64,000 nucleotides of DNA from Thalassobellus sediminis (GCF_044386045.1 NZ_JBISCD010000040.1:1302001-1366000), one strand, 5' to 3'; counted from the stretch's first letter, positions 17,634 through 26,491 are shown. Program-made: numbers and translations. Notes: a model not told the origin generated them from the letters alone.

Positions 17634-17664
17634 AATTGGTTTCAACCAATTATTCGTAACTTTG
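17634..17664 (+). promoter_or_regulatory. Palindrome overlapping the promoter of the GAF gene
   Basis: AATTGGTT-TC-AACCAATT (17634-17651) is an exact 8-bp inverted repeat. TAACTTTG (17657-17664) is a perfect TAnnTTTG -7 box, and TTTG (17630-17633) or the TTG inside the left arm (17636-17638) can serve as the upstream element. A protein bound here would cover the spacer, suggesting an operator. Confidence 0.5.
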
Positions 17665-17685
17665 TTATATCAGAAATCTAATATT

Positions 17686-20070
17686 ATGAAATTCTTTGAT
17701 CAATCAGAATCGCCCCTATATTTAAAAATAAGCTTTAATAAGCTTATTGAGCAATATGAAGCGCTTGTTAATAGCGAGGATGAGTTTGTTGCTGCTAAAG
17801 CAAGACATATATTAGAAATTCAAAAACCATATCCGGAATTAAGAGCAGGTTTTACAGATTTTTCATTATTAGAAACTTATGAAAAAGAAATACAGTTTAT
17901 ACTGCAAGATGTATTTAGTCCTGTTTTAACTAAAAATGAGATAAAAGCAGCTACAGTACCTTTTCAAAATCTGATTTTTAATTCTTCAGAAAGATTTAAG
18001 AATATTATAAAAACAGGTGGTAATGATTTTGAATTGAAAATTAAAAACATGCCTGAGAATGATAGGTATATTATTGCTTGTACCATTGTTTTAAATTTTT
18101 GTTATGGTTACGATTTAAATTTTAAACGTCCATTTTATTACGAAATACCAGATGAAAACGGTGTAATACGTTATTATAAAATATTGTATAATGCCGATTT
18201 TTGTGAAATTACACCAACTGAAAATGCGTGTAAAATAACTCAAGAAGATTATGACGAATTATTAGATAATTTTGATAATATAGATTTATGGAAAGAAAAA
18301 TTTCCGCCTAATAGTTATATTTTTAAAGGTTTTGTTATCTCAAATATATTCGATGTTACAGAGGATCAATCTATTTCAAATATTAAGTCAAGTTTAATAG
18401 GAGAAGACAAACGTAAGGATGAGACTTTTATAGAGTCGTTTCATGAGATTTTTAGATCACTTTTCGGATTAAAAGATATTAAAGTAGGTTTCTCAATATA
18501 TAATCAAGAGGAGAATAGTTTCGAGCATATTTATGGTGCAGGTATGAATAGTTTTTTATTAAACGAAAAGGAAAGTATATCTTGTTCTGATGCTTTATGT
18601 GGTTGGTCTTATAATAAATTAATAAAGGAAAATAATTGCTTTGCAATATCTGATATTGATAAAAATGTTAAGAAATTAAAGCAAGATCCAGAATCACATG
18701 TGCCACAAGTAATGGCTTTACACAATCAAGGTATTAAGAGTGTCATTTTTGCTCCTATAGCAAATGATGATGGCTTAATGGGAATCATAGAAATAGTATC
18801 AGATAAACCCAAAGTGCTTAATAGTATAAATGCTAATAAGCTTATAGATGTGATGCCATATATTGTATCGGCAGTTGAACGTTCGAAAAGTGAAGAGGAA
18901 AATTTAATTGATGCTATTATTCAAAAGGAATGTACTTCTATTCATCCTAGTGTACAATGGAGATTTCAAAAAGAAGCTAAAAACTTTATTAAATCAGAAT
19001 TTAAAGGAGAACAAGCTATATTTAAGAAAATAGCATTTGATGATGTTTATCCTTTGTATGGGCAGATTGATATAAAAGGATCTTCGGAAGCAAGAAATGA
19101 AGCAACAAAACAAGATTTAACACTGCAGTTGAAAGCTGCAAAAAGTATTTTTGAAAGCGCATCGCAAATTGAATCATTACCTATATATGACCAATATATA
19201 TATCAAATCAATGATTATTTAGAAGGATTGACTTCGCATTTTCAGGTAGATAGCGAACAGCAAATTTCGGAGTTTTTTAAGGAAGATATAGAGCCTGTAT
19301 TTAAGCATTTATTTACTTTAGAAGCTTTAAAAGAACAAATCAATGCTTATTTTGATAGTATAGATGATAAAGTAGAAGTGCTTTATAGTCATAGAAAAGA
19401 TTACGATGAAACTGTAGCCTTAATTAATAAGGAAATGGCGTCGCTTTTAGATAAAAAACAAGTAGAAGCACAGGCTATGTATCCGCATTATTTCGAACGT
19501 TTTAAGACGGATGGTGTAGAGCATAACATGTATATAGGTGAAGCTATTACAAAAGAAGATAGTTTTAATCCTATTTATTTATATAATTTAAGGTTATGGC
19601 AATTGCAAGTCATGTGTGAAATGGAAAATTCATTTTATCAAATGCAATCAAAATTCCCTATCTCACTGGATGTAGCTTCTATGGTTTTGGTGTTTAATCA
19701 ACCTTTATCAATAAGTTTTAGAATGGATGAAAAGCAATTTGATGTAGATGGCACTTATAATGCAAGATACGAAATTGTAAAAAAACGTGTAGATAAAGCT
19801 TATATAAAAGGCACTAAAGAACGTGTTACTCAAAAAGGAAAAATTAGTATTGTTTATTCTCAAAAACAAGATGAGAATGAATACTTAAGGTATATTAAAT
19901 TCCTTCAATCTAAACATTATTTAGATACAGATATTGAAATAGTAGAACTGCAAGATTTACAGGCAGTAACAGGCTTAAAGGCCATTCGAGTAAGTGTACT
20001 GTATCATAAAAATGAAGAAGACAAATCGTTCTACACTTATGATGATTTAATGAAGGAGATTAAGGCTTAG
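17686..20070 (+). CDS. Large GAF-domain protein of unknown function
   Basis: A 794-residue soluble protein without a signal peptide or membrane segment. The start is set at the ATG 17686 (MKFFDQSES), because the earlier in-frame TTG at 17662 overlaps the -7 box. A GAF-like domain is recognisable at about residues 240-390 (SFHEIFRSLFGLKDIKVGFSIY, then GIKSVIFAPIANDDGLMGIIEIVSD). The flanking N-terminal 230 and C-terminal 400 residues match no family I can name. Proteins of this length with a central GAF occur in flavobacteria. GAF domains bind small ligands such as cyclic nucleotides, haem or bilins; none can be assigned here. The gene stands alone, and its stop codon overlaps that of the convergent PepSY gene. 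Confidence 0.65.
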   Translation: MKFFDQSESPLYLKISFNKLIEQYEALVNSEDEFVAAKARHILEIQKPYPELRAGFTDFSLLETYEKEIQFILQDVFSPVLTKNEIKAATVPFQNLIFNSSERFKNIIKTGGNDFELKIKNMPENDRYIIACTIVLNFCYGYDLNFKRPFYYEIPDENGVIRYYKILYNADFCEITPTENACKITQEDYDELLDNFDNIDLWKEKFPPNSYIFKGFVISNIFDVTEDQSISNIKSSLIGEDKRKDETFIESFHEIFRSLFGLKDIKVGFSIYNQEENSFEHIYGAGMNSFLLNEKESISCSDALCGWSYNKLIKENNCFAISDIDKNVKKLKQDPESHVPQVMALHNQGIKSVIFAPIANDDGLMGIIEIVSDKPKVLNSINANKLIDVMPYIVSAVERSKSEEENLIDAIIQKECTSIHPSVQWRFQKEAKNFIKSEFKGEQAIFKKIAFDDVYPLYGQIDIKGSSEARNEATKQDLTLQLKAAKSIFESASQIESLPIYDQYIYQINDYLEGLTSHFQVDSEQQISEFFKEDIEPVFKHLFTLEALKEQINAYFDSIDDKVEVLYSHRKDYDETVALINKEMASLLDKKQVEAQAMYPHYFERFKTDGVEHNMYIGEAITKEDSFNPIYLYNLRLWQLQVMCEMENSFYQMQSKFPISLDVASMVLVFNQPLSISFRMDEKQFDVDGTYNARYEIVKKRVDKAYIKGTKERVTQKGKISIVYSQKQDENEYLRYIKFLQSKHYLDTDIEIVELQDLQAVTGLKAIRVSVLYHKNEEDKSFYTYDDLMKEIKA

Positions 20071-21197
20071 GTGTTAACTGTTTTTTTCTTTTTATAATGT
20101 CTTCCGTACCATAAAAGAAATCCTGTTACGGGTAAACTAGCGGTTAGTAAGCTAATAATAAAAGCGATTATTTTTCCAATAATGCCACCAATGGCTCCAA
20201 TGTGTATGTCGTAGTTCATCCGAAGTATTTTTTCAGGAACTTTAGCATCGCTATATTTTCCATAAACCCCAGGTGTTTCAATTTCTTCTAAAGTGTTTTG
20301 GTCGAAAAATCGAAAATCTGAGTCATAAAATAAATCTTTACTATTTGATACTTCTATATAAACGCTTGACGAATCAGATTCGGGATAGTGCAATTCAAAA
20401 CTTTCAGCATTTGGCGATTCTTTTTGAAGTTTTATAATCAGTTTGTCAATTGGAAGCGTGGAGCTGTTGGTTTTAGTTTTGCTTTTATTTTCAGGAATAA
20501 TAAATGCAGCAACTTTATCACCACCAGTAGATTTGTAAAGTACATACTTTAACCAGTTATAAGACATAACAGAACCTGTAAAGGCTAAGATGAGTGCTAA
20601 AGAACAAATATAAAATCCAATAACAGTATGTAAGTCGAAGTTTTTACGTTTCCAACGTGTTGTAGATTTCCAATCGAATTTTAATCGTTGCTTTAAGTTT
20701 TTACGCTTTTTAGGCAGCCACAATATAAAACCTGAAATGATTATTAAAATAAAAATTAGAATGGATGCACCTACTACTTGTTCACCAATAGTTTTTGGTA
20801 ACCATAAACGCATATGACCTTTTAAAATAAAGGCAAAAAAGCCTGAAAGATGGTCATCTATTTGAATGAGGTTACCCGAATACGGGTTTAAAAACACACT
20901 CTGATAAAACTCTGGATCGGCATCATAAAAAATAACTTCAATGGCATCATCTGCTTTTTTAAAAAGACTGCCATGTATGGTATTGTTTGGAAAAACTTTT
21001 CCAGCAATGGTTTTAACTTCGGTTGGCGTTAAAATGGGTTGATTTTGAGGTGATACCTTTTTGTAATCAGAATAAAGACTTTCAATTTCGGTTCTAAAAG
21101 CCCAAAAACAGCCTGTTATTGCTACAATAAAAATAACAATTCCTGTTACTAATCCTAAAACCTTGTGAAGTGTAAGAATATTTTTTTTAAAGCTCAT
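20067..21197 (-). CDS. PepSY-associated inner-membrane protein
   Basis: A 376-residue membrane protein starting at the ATG 21197 (MSFKKNILTLHKVLGL); the TTG four codons upstream is less likely. It shows the PepSY_TM arrangement: TM1 with LHKVLGLVTGIVIFIVAITGCFWAF, a periplasmic PepSY region, central helices (GASILIFILIIISGFILWLP and FYICSLALILAFTGSVMSYNW) and a final helix ending LPVTGFLLWYGRHYKKK. Such proteins sit next to TonB-dependent siderophore receptors and are thought to act as ferric-siderophore reductases or uptake helpers. The receptor gene is 59 bp upstream on the same strand. The stop codons of this gene and of the convergent GAF gene overlap. Confidence 0.85.
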   Translation of the reverse strand: MSFKKNILTLHKVLGLVTGIVIFIVAITGCFWAFRTEIESLYSDYKKVSPQNQPILTPTEVKTIAGKVFPNNTIHGSLFKKADDAIEVIFYDADPEFYQSVFLNPYSGNLIQIDDHLSGFFAFILKGHMRLWLPKTIGEQVVGASILIFILIIISGFILWLPKKRKNLKQRLKFDWKSTTRWKRKNFDLHTVIGFYICSLALILAFTGSVMSYNWLKYVLYKSTGGDKVAAFIIPENKSKTKTNSSTLPIDKLIIKLQKESPNAESFELHYPESDSSSVYIEVSNSKDLFYDSDFRFFDQNTLEEIETPGVYGKYSDAKVPEKILRMNYDIHIGAIGGIIGKIIAFIISLLTASLPVTGFLLWYGRHYKKKKTVNT

Positions 21198-21256
21198 AGT
21201 ATAAATCAATAAAGGGCAACCTTTATAAGATTGCCCTGGTAAATATATATTCGTTA

Positions 21257-23677
21257 TTAGAACTTGTATTCAAAAGAAGCTATAAACATTCTATTTTGTT
21301 GAGGTGTTAATGTACTCCAACCCGAATAATAAGCTTCATCAGTTAAATTATTGCCTTTTACGCTAATTCTAAATTTTTCAGCTTCGTAATAAATAGATGC
21401 ATTAAATACCGTGTAGGCAGGCAACGTGAACCCGCCAGAATTTGTATAATCTGCCATGGTGTTATAATCGCTTGCGCCATTAAAACCTGCTCCAAAGCCA
21501 AAGTTTTTTGCAACACCTTCTTTAAATTGGTAATCTCCCCAGAAGTTGTAAAGAATATCAGATCCTGATTCTGCTGGACGTACTCCAATTAAATCAGGTC
21601 TTGATTCAGATTTTGAAACTTCTGCATCATTAAAACTAAAACCACCGCGTACATTTAATCCATCTAAGGGGTTTGCATTTACTTCAAGTTCTATACCTTG
21701 GCTTTTAACTGTGGCATCTTGTTGTTTTGCTGCGCCAAAGCCCATGACTTTGTCTTTAACTTCAATATTGTAATAGCTTACAGTTGCTTCTAATTTATTA
21801 TTAAAAAGATTTGTTTTAACTCCAAACTCGTATTGGTTTGCTTGTTCTAAATCATAGGATTGTAATTGGGTTCCTAATGTTGGGTCGTTAATATCTATAG
21901 GAACCAATTCAGGATTTACGTATGAAAAACTATTCTGGTAGTTTGCAAAAACAGATAATTCATTTAATATAGGTTGAAAGACTAAACCAAATTTTGGAGA
22001 AAATGTAGACTCATCATAAGCTTGATGATCATCAGAAGGATTGTTTATATCGCCTTCATATTTAAATCTGTCATAACGAATACTTGCCATGGCCGATAGA
22101 TTCGGTAAGATGTTTAGAACATCTGAGGCATAAATTCCTAAAACATTTTGTTTAGTATTTGTATTAATATTTCCTAAAACAGACAATGCAGTGTTTAAAT
22201 TAGCAGCGTTTATTGCTGGTTCTCCATATATTAAATCACCTTGAGCAGATACAGTATGTAAGTAACCCCAATTAGAACTTTTATCAATTATATTAGATTC
22301 TAAATAATCAATGCCAATTAAAACTTTATTTTTTAAATCACCTAAATTAAAATTGCCTGTAAAGTTTTGTTGTGCGTTGAATGTTTTTGTTCTTGCGTTT
22401 GTGTTTTGAGCATATAAAGCAAAGTTTGTTGTTGCTATTGGCGCCGTAGGAATTGTCCAGTCTGCAGCATTCCATAAATAGGTGTAAAAACCATTGGATT
22501 TTGCTAATCCTCCAGCAATAATAGTCTGTGAAGACCAACTGTCTGATATTTTGTATGCAACCTCTCCTCTATAATTTTGTGTCGGGTTTTTAATAATAAC
22601 ATCGTTGCTTGTTAAAGATAAATCTCTGTTATAATTTAACGCTTCTACAGTGTTAAAAGCTAAAGGAACTGTTCTGTTAAAAAATAAAAAAGTTTGATTG
22701 GTTTGTTCGTTTGAAGATGCTTCGTATGCAAAGTTTAATGATAATTTATTGTTTACTTTATATGACATAGAAGGGGCTAAAAATACAGATTTTCTATACC
22801 CAGCATCTTGAAAACTGTTTTCTTTTTGATAACCTGCATTAAAACGCATTGAAAAATTATCATTTTCACTTACGTTTACATCAACATTTAGTTTTCTAAA
22901 ATCGAAAGAGCCTCCAGAAACAGAAATACTTCCATCTGTGCCGTTATGAGGTTTTTTTGTAACAATGTTAATTAAGCCTCCATAAGAGGTTACAGAGCTT
23001 CCAAATAGAGTTGCAGAAGGGCCTTTGATTACTTCAACGCGTTCTACATTTGATGGATTAATAAAACCATTTGTAATACCAGATACACCATTAACGAGTT
23101 GAGGTTGTACAGAAAAACCACGAATAGAATAGTAGCCTGCACCATCACCACTTCTACCAGTAGAAGACCATAATTTGTCTACACCTACAGCATTTTTTAA
23201 AGCATCTTCAAAGTTATATACAGATTGAGACACTAATAATTGATTGGTAACCGTGCTGTAAACTTGTGAGTTTTCAATGTTTTTAAGAGGCATTTTAGCC
23301 ACATAAGCACTTTGTTTTCTCGAAAACTTGTTTTTACGTTTGTTTTCTAGAACAACGGCTTGTAGAAGTTCGTTTCCTTCAAAAAGAACAATAGATCCTA
23401 AGTTTACAACATTGTTATTTATTGTAACAGTTAATTCTTTAGTTTTATAACCCAAGTAAGAAATAATAAGCGTGTATTCTCCATTATTTAGAGCTGTTAT
23501 TTCGAAAGTTCCATTTTCATTAGTTTGAGATCCTTTTGTACTGTTTTTAATAATTGCATTAACTCCAAGTATTGGTTTTTTTGAATCATCTGAGACTGTT
23601 CCTTTTATTGTTCCAGTTTGTGCAAATGAGTATGCGCTTAGCATAATGAAAAGTGAAAAAGTAATTATTTGTTTCAT
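21257..23677 (-). CDS. TonB-dependent siderophore receptor
   Basis: An 806-residue outer-membrane receptor. Residues 1-19 are a signal peptide ending YSFAQ. A carboxypeptidase-regulatory-like beta domain follows (about 22-105, GTIKGTVSDDSKKPILGVNAIIKNS region). The plug (about 130-260) contains YSIRGFSVQPQLVNG and VERVEVIKGPSATLFGSSVTSYGGLINIVTKKP, and a 22-strand barrel ends with Phe (FIASFEYKF), as expected for BAM insertion. The plug pattern is that of ferric-siderophore receptors of the FhuA/FpvA kind and not SusC. No SusD follows it. The PepSY partner is directly downstream and the promoter carries two iron-box-like palindromes, which supports iron-regulated siderophore uptake. Confidence 0.88.
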   Translation of the reverse strand: MKQIITFSLFIMLSAYSFAQTGTIKGTVSDDSKKPILGVNAIIKNSTKGSQTNENGTFEITALNNGEYTLIISYLGYKTKELTVTINNNVVNLGSIVLFEGNELLQAVVLENKRKNKFSRKQSAYVAKMPLKNIENSQVYSTVTNQLLVSQSVYNFEDALKNAVGVDKLWSSTGRSGDGAGYYSIRGFSVQPQLVNGVSGITNGFINPSNVERVEVIKGPSATLFGSSVTSYGGLINIVTKKPHNGTDGSISVSGGSFDFRKLNVDVNVSENDNFSMRFNAGYQKENSFQDAGYRKSVFLAPSMSYKVNNKLSLNFAYEASSNEQTNQTFLFFNRTVPLAFNTVEALNYNRDLSLTSNDVIIKNPTQNYRGEVAYKISDSWSSQTIIAGGLAKSNGFYTYLWNAADWTIPTAPIATTNFALYAQNTNARTKTFNAQQNFTGNFNLGDLKNKVLIGIDYLESNIIDKSSNWGYLHTVSAQGDLIYGEPAINAANLNTALSVLGNINTNTKQNVLGIYASDVLNILPNLSAMASIRYDRFKYEGDINNPSDDHQAYDESTFSPKFGLVFQPILNELSVFANYQNSFSYVNPELVPIDINDPTLGTQLQSYDLEQANQYEFGVKTNLFNNKLEATVSYYNIEVKDKVMGFGAAKQQDATVKSQGIELEVNANPLDGLNVRGGFSFNDAEVSKSESRPDLIGVRPAESGSDILYNFWGDYQFKEGVAKNFGFGAGFNGASDYNTMADYTNSGGFTLPAYTVFNASIYYEAEKFRISVKGNNLTDEAYYSGWSTLTPQQNRMFIASFEYKF

Positions 23678-23682
23678 TTGTT

Positions 23683-23706
23683 TTTATTTAGACTTAATAT
23701 AAATAA
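23683..23706. promoter_or_regulatory. Candidate iron-responsive operator, promoter-proximal copy
   Basis: A 24-bp site with the symmetric core TTATTTA-N9-TAAATAA. It lies between the -7 box and the start codon of the siderophore receptor gene, so a bound repressor would block transcription. A near-identical site in inverted orientation lies at 23753-23776. The regulator (Fur- or DtxR-like) is inferred from the target gene. Confidence 0.5.
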
Positions 23707-23720
23707 TTGATTTAAGAATG

Positions 23721-23751
23721 CAAAAGTAGATTCTAGTTACGAATTTTGCAA
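23721..23751 (-). promoter_or_regulatory. Promoter of the siderophore receptor gene
   Basis: On the reverse strand, TTG (23751-23749), 20-nt spacer, TACTTTTG (23728-23721), a full match to the TTG / TAnnTTTG pattern. It is bracketed by the two palindromic sites. Confidence 0.6.
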
Positions 23752-23752
23752 G

Positions 23753-23776
23753 TTATTTATAATTAATCTAAATAAA
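23753..23776. promoter_or_regulatory. Candidate iron-responsive operator, distal copy
   Basis: Inverted copy of the 23683-23706 site, about 20 of 24 positions identical, with the same TTATTTA-N9-TAAATAA core. It abuts the upstream promoter element. Confidence 0.5.
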
Positions 23777-23854
23777 ATTATTTGAAGTGTTGATTAAGCT
23801 AGTGTTAACCGGTTGATATTTTGTAAGTGTAGAGATTAAAAGGGTGTATTTCTA

Positions 23855-25057
23855 TTAAATAACTCTTCCTGAATATTGAAAAGCAATTGTAAAAGCAATT
23901 ACACTTAATATAATACCCACCATAAAAACTGAGTAAGTAAGTCTAAGGATTTTGTATTTTTTGTCAAGGACTAAACCTAAAAAGTATAAATCTTTTTTCA
24001 TGGAAGAATACAAGTAGTCTCTATCTTGCATCATTTCACCCATAGCCCATTCAAAATCTTTAAGGCTCATTTTATGGAAGTTTCCAAAGAACAATAAATT
24101 TACTTTTTTATTAGCGACATCTTCTTTCGTGAATTTTCCGCTAGTAACATTCGGTCTCGTTGCTAAAACCGATAAAATAATTGATGCAACCGTAACAATC
24201 ACAAAAACAACTGTTGGAATTATAAGATAATGATTTGATGGGTTATCTAATTTAGGAATGAGGTTTGATAAGACTAAAGACACAATAATAGCATTTACCG
24301 ATAGCAGAATATTGGCTTTCGTATCAGCAATATTACTTAATGTAATATGGTTTTTCATAGTCACCCTAAACATGGTTTCAATGCCACGTTCAGGTAATTC
24401 TACTTTGTTTTTCTTAAAAGATAATTCTTCTTTTCTCTGTTTAAGTTTTTTGCTGTCAATGTCTAGCTTTTTTTTAGCTTTTAGTAATTCAGAAATGTTT
24501 TTACTTTTTCTTTTATCCCAATTTAAAGCAGCTTCGTTGGTATGAAATTTATGTTTCGTAGATAAAAAGTTTATGTTTTCATCTAGCCACTCCGTTTCAG
24601 TTAACGTTTTATTGCATGTAAGTTCCCATTCTTTTCTAAGTAATTCTGAGATTTCAATATAATTCTTGCTGCCAATATGGGCACAATCTGCATCTCTTAT
24701 TATTTTTTCTAATTGATTTTTTGGGACGTGATTTATTGCTGTAGCTAAAATCAAATCACAAACAGAATCAATATCTTTTTCAGGACAGTTTAGAGAATTT
24801 AAAAAAGCTTTAGCTATAGTAACACTCTCTTCTTCGTGTTTTTTTATATTTTTTGTATAACCCGTATCATGAAACCAAGTTGCAATTGTTAGTACATTTT
24901 TTTCAGAATCTGTTAAACCAGATTGTTCAGCCAATTCCTTTGCTTTTTCAACTACACGCTGTGTATGCGTCAAGTTATGGTATATAAAAGAGCTGTCTAA
25001 CGATTCGTTTAAAAGGTTAGTTGCAAATTTTTCGGCTTCAACAACAAGTTTATTCAT
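23855..25057 (-). CDS. HD-domain phosphohydrolase fused to a Pycsar-type membrane effector domain (PycTM, DUF5706)
   Basis: A 400-residue fusion. The N-terminal HD domain (about 20-135) has HNLTH (His27, His31), the metal pair His63-Asp64 in TWFHDTGY, His74, His110 and RDADCAH near 121-127, so metal ligands appear intact. A charged, probably coiled-coil linker spans about 185-222. The C-terminal half (about 228-400) is PycTM-like: ADTKANILLSVNAIIVSLVLS (TM1, about 248-267), a second helix at 279-299 and a third at 372-394. PycTM domains are membrane effectors in cyclic-nucleotide antiphage (Pycsar) systems. Here no cyclase gene is adjacent. The HD part may sense or degrade a nucleotide; that is inference. 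Confidence 0.8.
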   Translation of the reverse strand: MNKLVVEAEKFATNLLNESLDSSFIYHNLTHTQRVVEKAKELAEQSGLTDSEKNVLTIATWFHDTGYTKNIKKHEEESVTIAKAFLNSLNCPEKDIDSVCDLILATAINHVPKNQLEKIIRDADCAHIGSKNYIEISELLRKEWELTCNKTLTETEWLDENINFLSTKHKFHTNEAALNWDKRKSKNISELLKAKKKLDIDSKKLKQRKEELSFKKNKVELPERGIETMFRVTMKNHITLSNIADTKANILLSVNAIIVSLVLSNLIPKLDNPSNHYLIIPTVVFVIVTVASIILSVLATRPNVTSGKFTKEDVANKKVNLLFFGNFHKMSLKDFEWAMGEMMQDRDYLYSSMKKDLYFLGLVLDKKYKILRLTYSVFMVGIILSVIAFTIAFQYSGRVI

Positions 25058-25241
25058 AAATTGTATCAGTTTATTTAGTAAAAATACTAAACTTTGACAA
25101 TATAAAGTAACGTAATAATTTGTCGTAAATTATACGAATACTTTCAAAGAAGTTAAAGTGTAAATATTTGAATAAAATTTTGACTATATTTAGGTTGAAA
25201 ATGCATATTATAATTAACTAAAAAAGAAAGGATACATAATT

Positions 25242-25697
25242 ATGCTAACTTGGAAAGAAGTCATCAACTTTTCCGTAAAAGGAAACCCAATTCCAGATAA
25301 ACGTGTTGAAAGAACAGATTCCGAATGGCAATCTCAATTAACAGCAGAACAATTCAGAATTACAAGACAAAAAGGAACAGAACGTCCACACAGTGGTGCT
25401 CTTTGTAGTATTCATGATGCAGGCAAATACAATTGCGTGTGTTGCAATACACCATTGTTCGATTCTACTATTAAGTTTAGTTCAGGTACGGGTTGGCCTA
25501 GTTTTACACAACCTATTAAAGAAAATGCTATTAAATACGAAAGAGATACCGCTTTTGGAATGGTTCGCGTTGAAGTAATGTGCAATACCTGCGATGCGCA
25601 TTTAGGACATGTATTTCCAGATGGTCCAGAACCAAGTGGTTTAAGGTATTGTATTAATTCAGAATCTATGATAATTGAAAGGGAAGAAAATGAATAA
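25242..25697 (+). CDS. msrB: Methionine-R-sulfoxide reductase MsrB
   Basis: A 151-residue enzyme that reduces the R epimer of methionine sulfoxide in proteins. Two CxxC zinc sites are visible (CVCC near residue 65 and CNTC near 112), with FSSGTGWPSF between them and HLGHVFPDGP after. The catalytic Cys is in RYCINSES near residue 138. There is no signal peptide, so it acts in the cytoplasm. A strong ribosome-binding AGAAAGGA lies 8-10 nt before the ATG. It opens the operon msrB-msrA-glutaredoxin-like-selO-aldo/keto reductase and overlaps msrA by 8 bp. Confidence 0.95.
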   Translation: MLTWKEVINFSVKGNPIPDKRVERTDSEWQSQLTAEQFRITRQKGTERPHSGALCSIHDAGKYNCVCCNTPLFDSTIKFSSGTGWPSFTQPIKENAIKYERDTAFGMVRVEVMCNTCDAHLGHVFPDGPEPSGLRYCINSESMIIEREENE

Positions 25698-26229
25698 ACA
25701 AAATTTACAATTGGCAACACTTGGAGGTGGATGCTTTTGGTGTGTTGAAGCTGTTTTAAAAGAATTAAAAGGTGTAGAAAAAATAGTTTCGGGTTATACA
25801 GGTGGTACGGTTCCTGGTACACCAACATATAAAGAAGTGTGTTCTGGTTTAACAGGGCATGCTGAAGTGGTACAAGTAACGTTTGATGCTAATATAATTT
25901 CGTATCAAGATTTATTAGTTGTTTTTATGACGAGTCATGATCCTACAACTTTAAACCGACAAGGTGCAGATACAGGTACACAATACCGTTCGGTTATTTA
26001 TTATTATAATGATACTCAAAAAGAAATAGCTGAAGTCGTTACTAAAGAAATGGCACAATACTATGAAGACCCAATAGTTACAGAAATAAGTAAAATGGGC
26101 GTTTTTCATAGTGCAGAAGCTTATCATCAAGATTATTATGCAAATAATCCCACGCAAGGTTTTTGTAGTGCTGTAATTACACCAAAGCTTACAAAATTGC
26201 GTAAAATGCATGCCGAAAAATTAAAATAA
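25690..26229 (+). CDS. msrA: Methionine-S-sulfoxide reductase MsrA
   Basis: A 179-residue enzyme reducing the S epimer of methionine sulfoxide. The start is the ATG at 25690 (MNKQNLQLATLGGGCFWC), with AAAGGGAAG just upstream inside msrB; an in-frame TTG at 25675 is less likely. The catalytic Cys is in GGGCFWCVEA (about residue 15). Family motifs VSGYTGG, GHAEVVQVTFD, HDPTTLNRQGADTGTQYRS and the C-terminal HQDYYANNP are all present. With MsrB it covers both sulfoxide epimers. The 8-bp overlap with msrB implies translational coupling. Confidence 0.95.
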   Translation: MNKQNLQLATLGGGCFWCVEAVLKELKGVEKIVSGYTGGTVPGTPTYKEVCSGLTGHAEVVQVTFDANIISYQDLLVVFMTSHDPTTLNRQGADTGTQYRSVIYYYNDTQKEIAEVVTKEMAQYYEDPIVTEISKMGVFHSAEAYHQDYYANNPTQGFCSAVITPKLTKLRKMHAEKLK

Positions 26230-26245
26230 AGAAAGGACATTATTT

Positions 26246-26491
26246 TTGAAAGCAATTAAACTTTATGGCACCGATAGGTGCCATAAAACTAAATATTACA
26301 AAGCTTTTTTAGAAGCGAAAAAAGTCGAGTATCAGTTTTTTGATGTTGAAGGAAATAAAAAATCAGCAGAAGAATTACGTAATTTGTACGAAACGAAAGA
26401 ACTTCATTTTCCAACAATTACAATTGGAGAAAAGCGATTAAGAAACCCTTCAGAAAAGGATTTGAATAAATGGTTAGGTAAATTGATATGA
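26246..26491 (+). CDS. Monothiol glutaredoxin-like protein (ArsC/Spx-like fold)
   Basis: An 81-residue thioredoxin-fold protein. The start is a TTG at 26246, supported by GAAAGGA 9 nt upstream and by the absence of any nearby ATG. The redox site is single-cysteine (DRCHKTKYYKAFLE, Cys near residue 12), and a FPTITIG segment takes the place of the cis-Pro loop of glutaredoxins. Its stop overlaps the selO start by 4 bp (ATGA), so the two are translationally coupled. SelO proteins are known to AMPylate redox proteins including a glutaredoxin in E. coli, so this may be a partner or substrate of the next gene; that link is inference. Confidence 0.75.
   Translation: MKAIKLYGTDRCHKTKYYKAFLEAKKVEYQFFDVEGNKKSAEELRNLYETKELHFPTITIGEKRLRNPSEKDLNKWLGKLI

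Noticed and set aside
21257..23677. SusC-type polysaccharide receptor
   Set aside because: No SusD gene follows, the plug pattern is that of siderophore receptors, and the partner is a PepSY protein.
24258..24545. Open frame on the forward strand inside the HD-PycTM gene
   Set aside because: It is antisense to a well-supported gene and has no recognisable features.
23855..25057. A full Pycsar defence operon
   Set aside because: No uridylate or cytidylate cyclase gene is adjacent, so only the effector-like domain can be claimed.
25412..25828. Reverse-strand frame across msrB and msrA
   Set aside because: It is the complement of two conserved genes and has no independent support.
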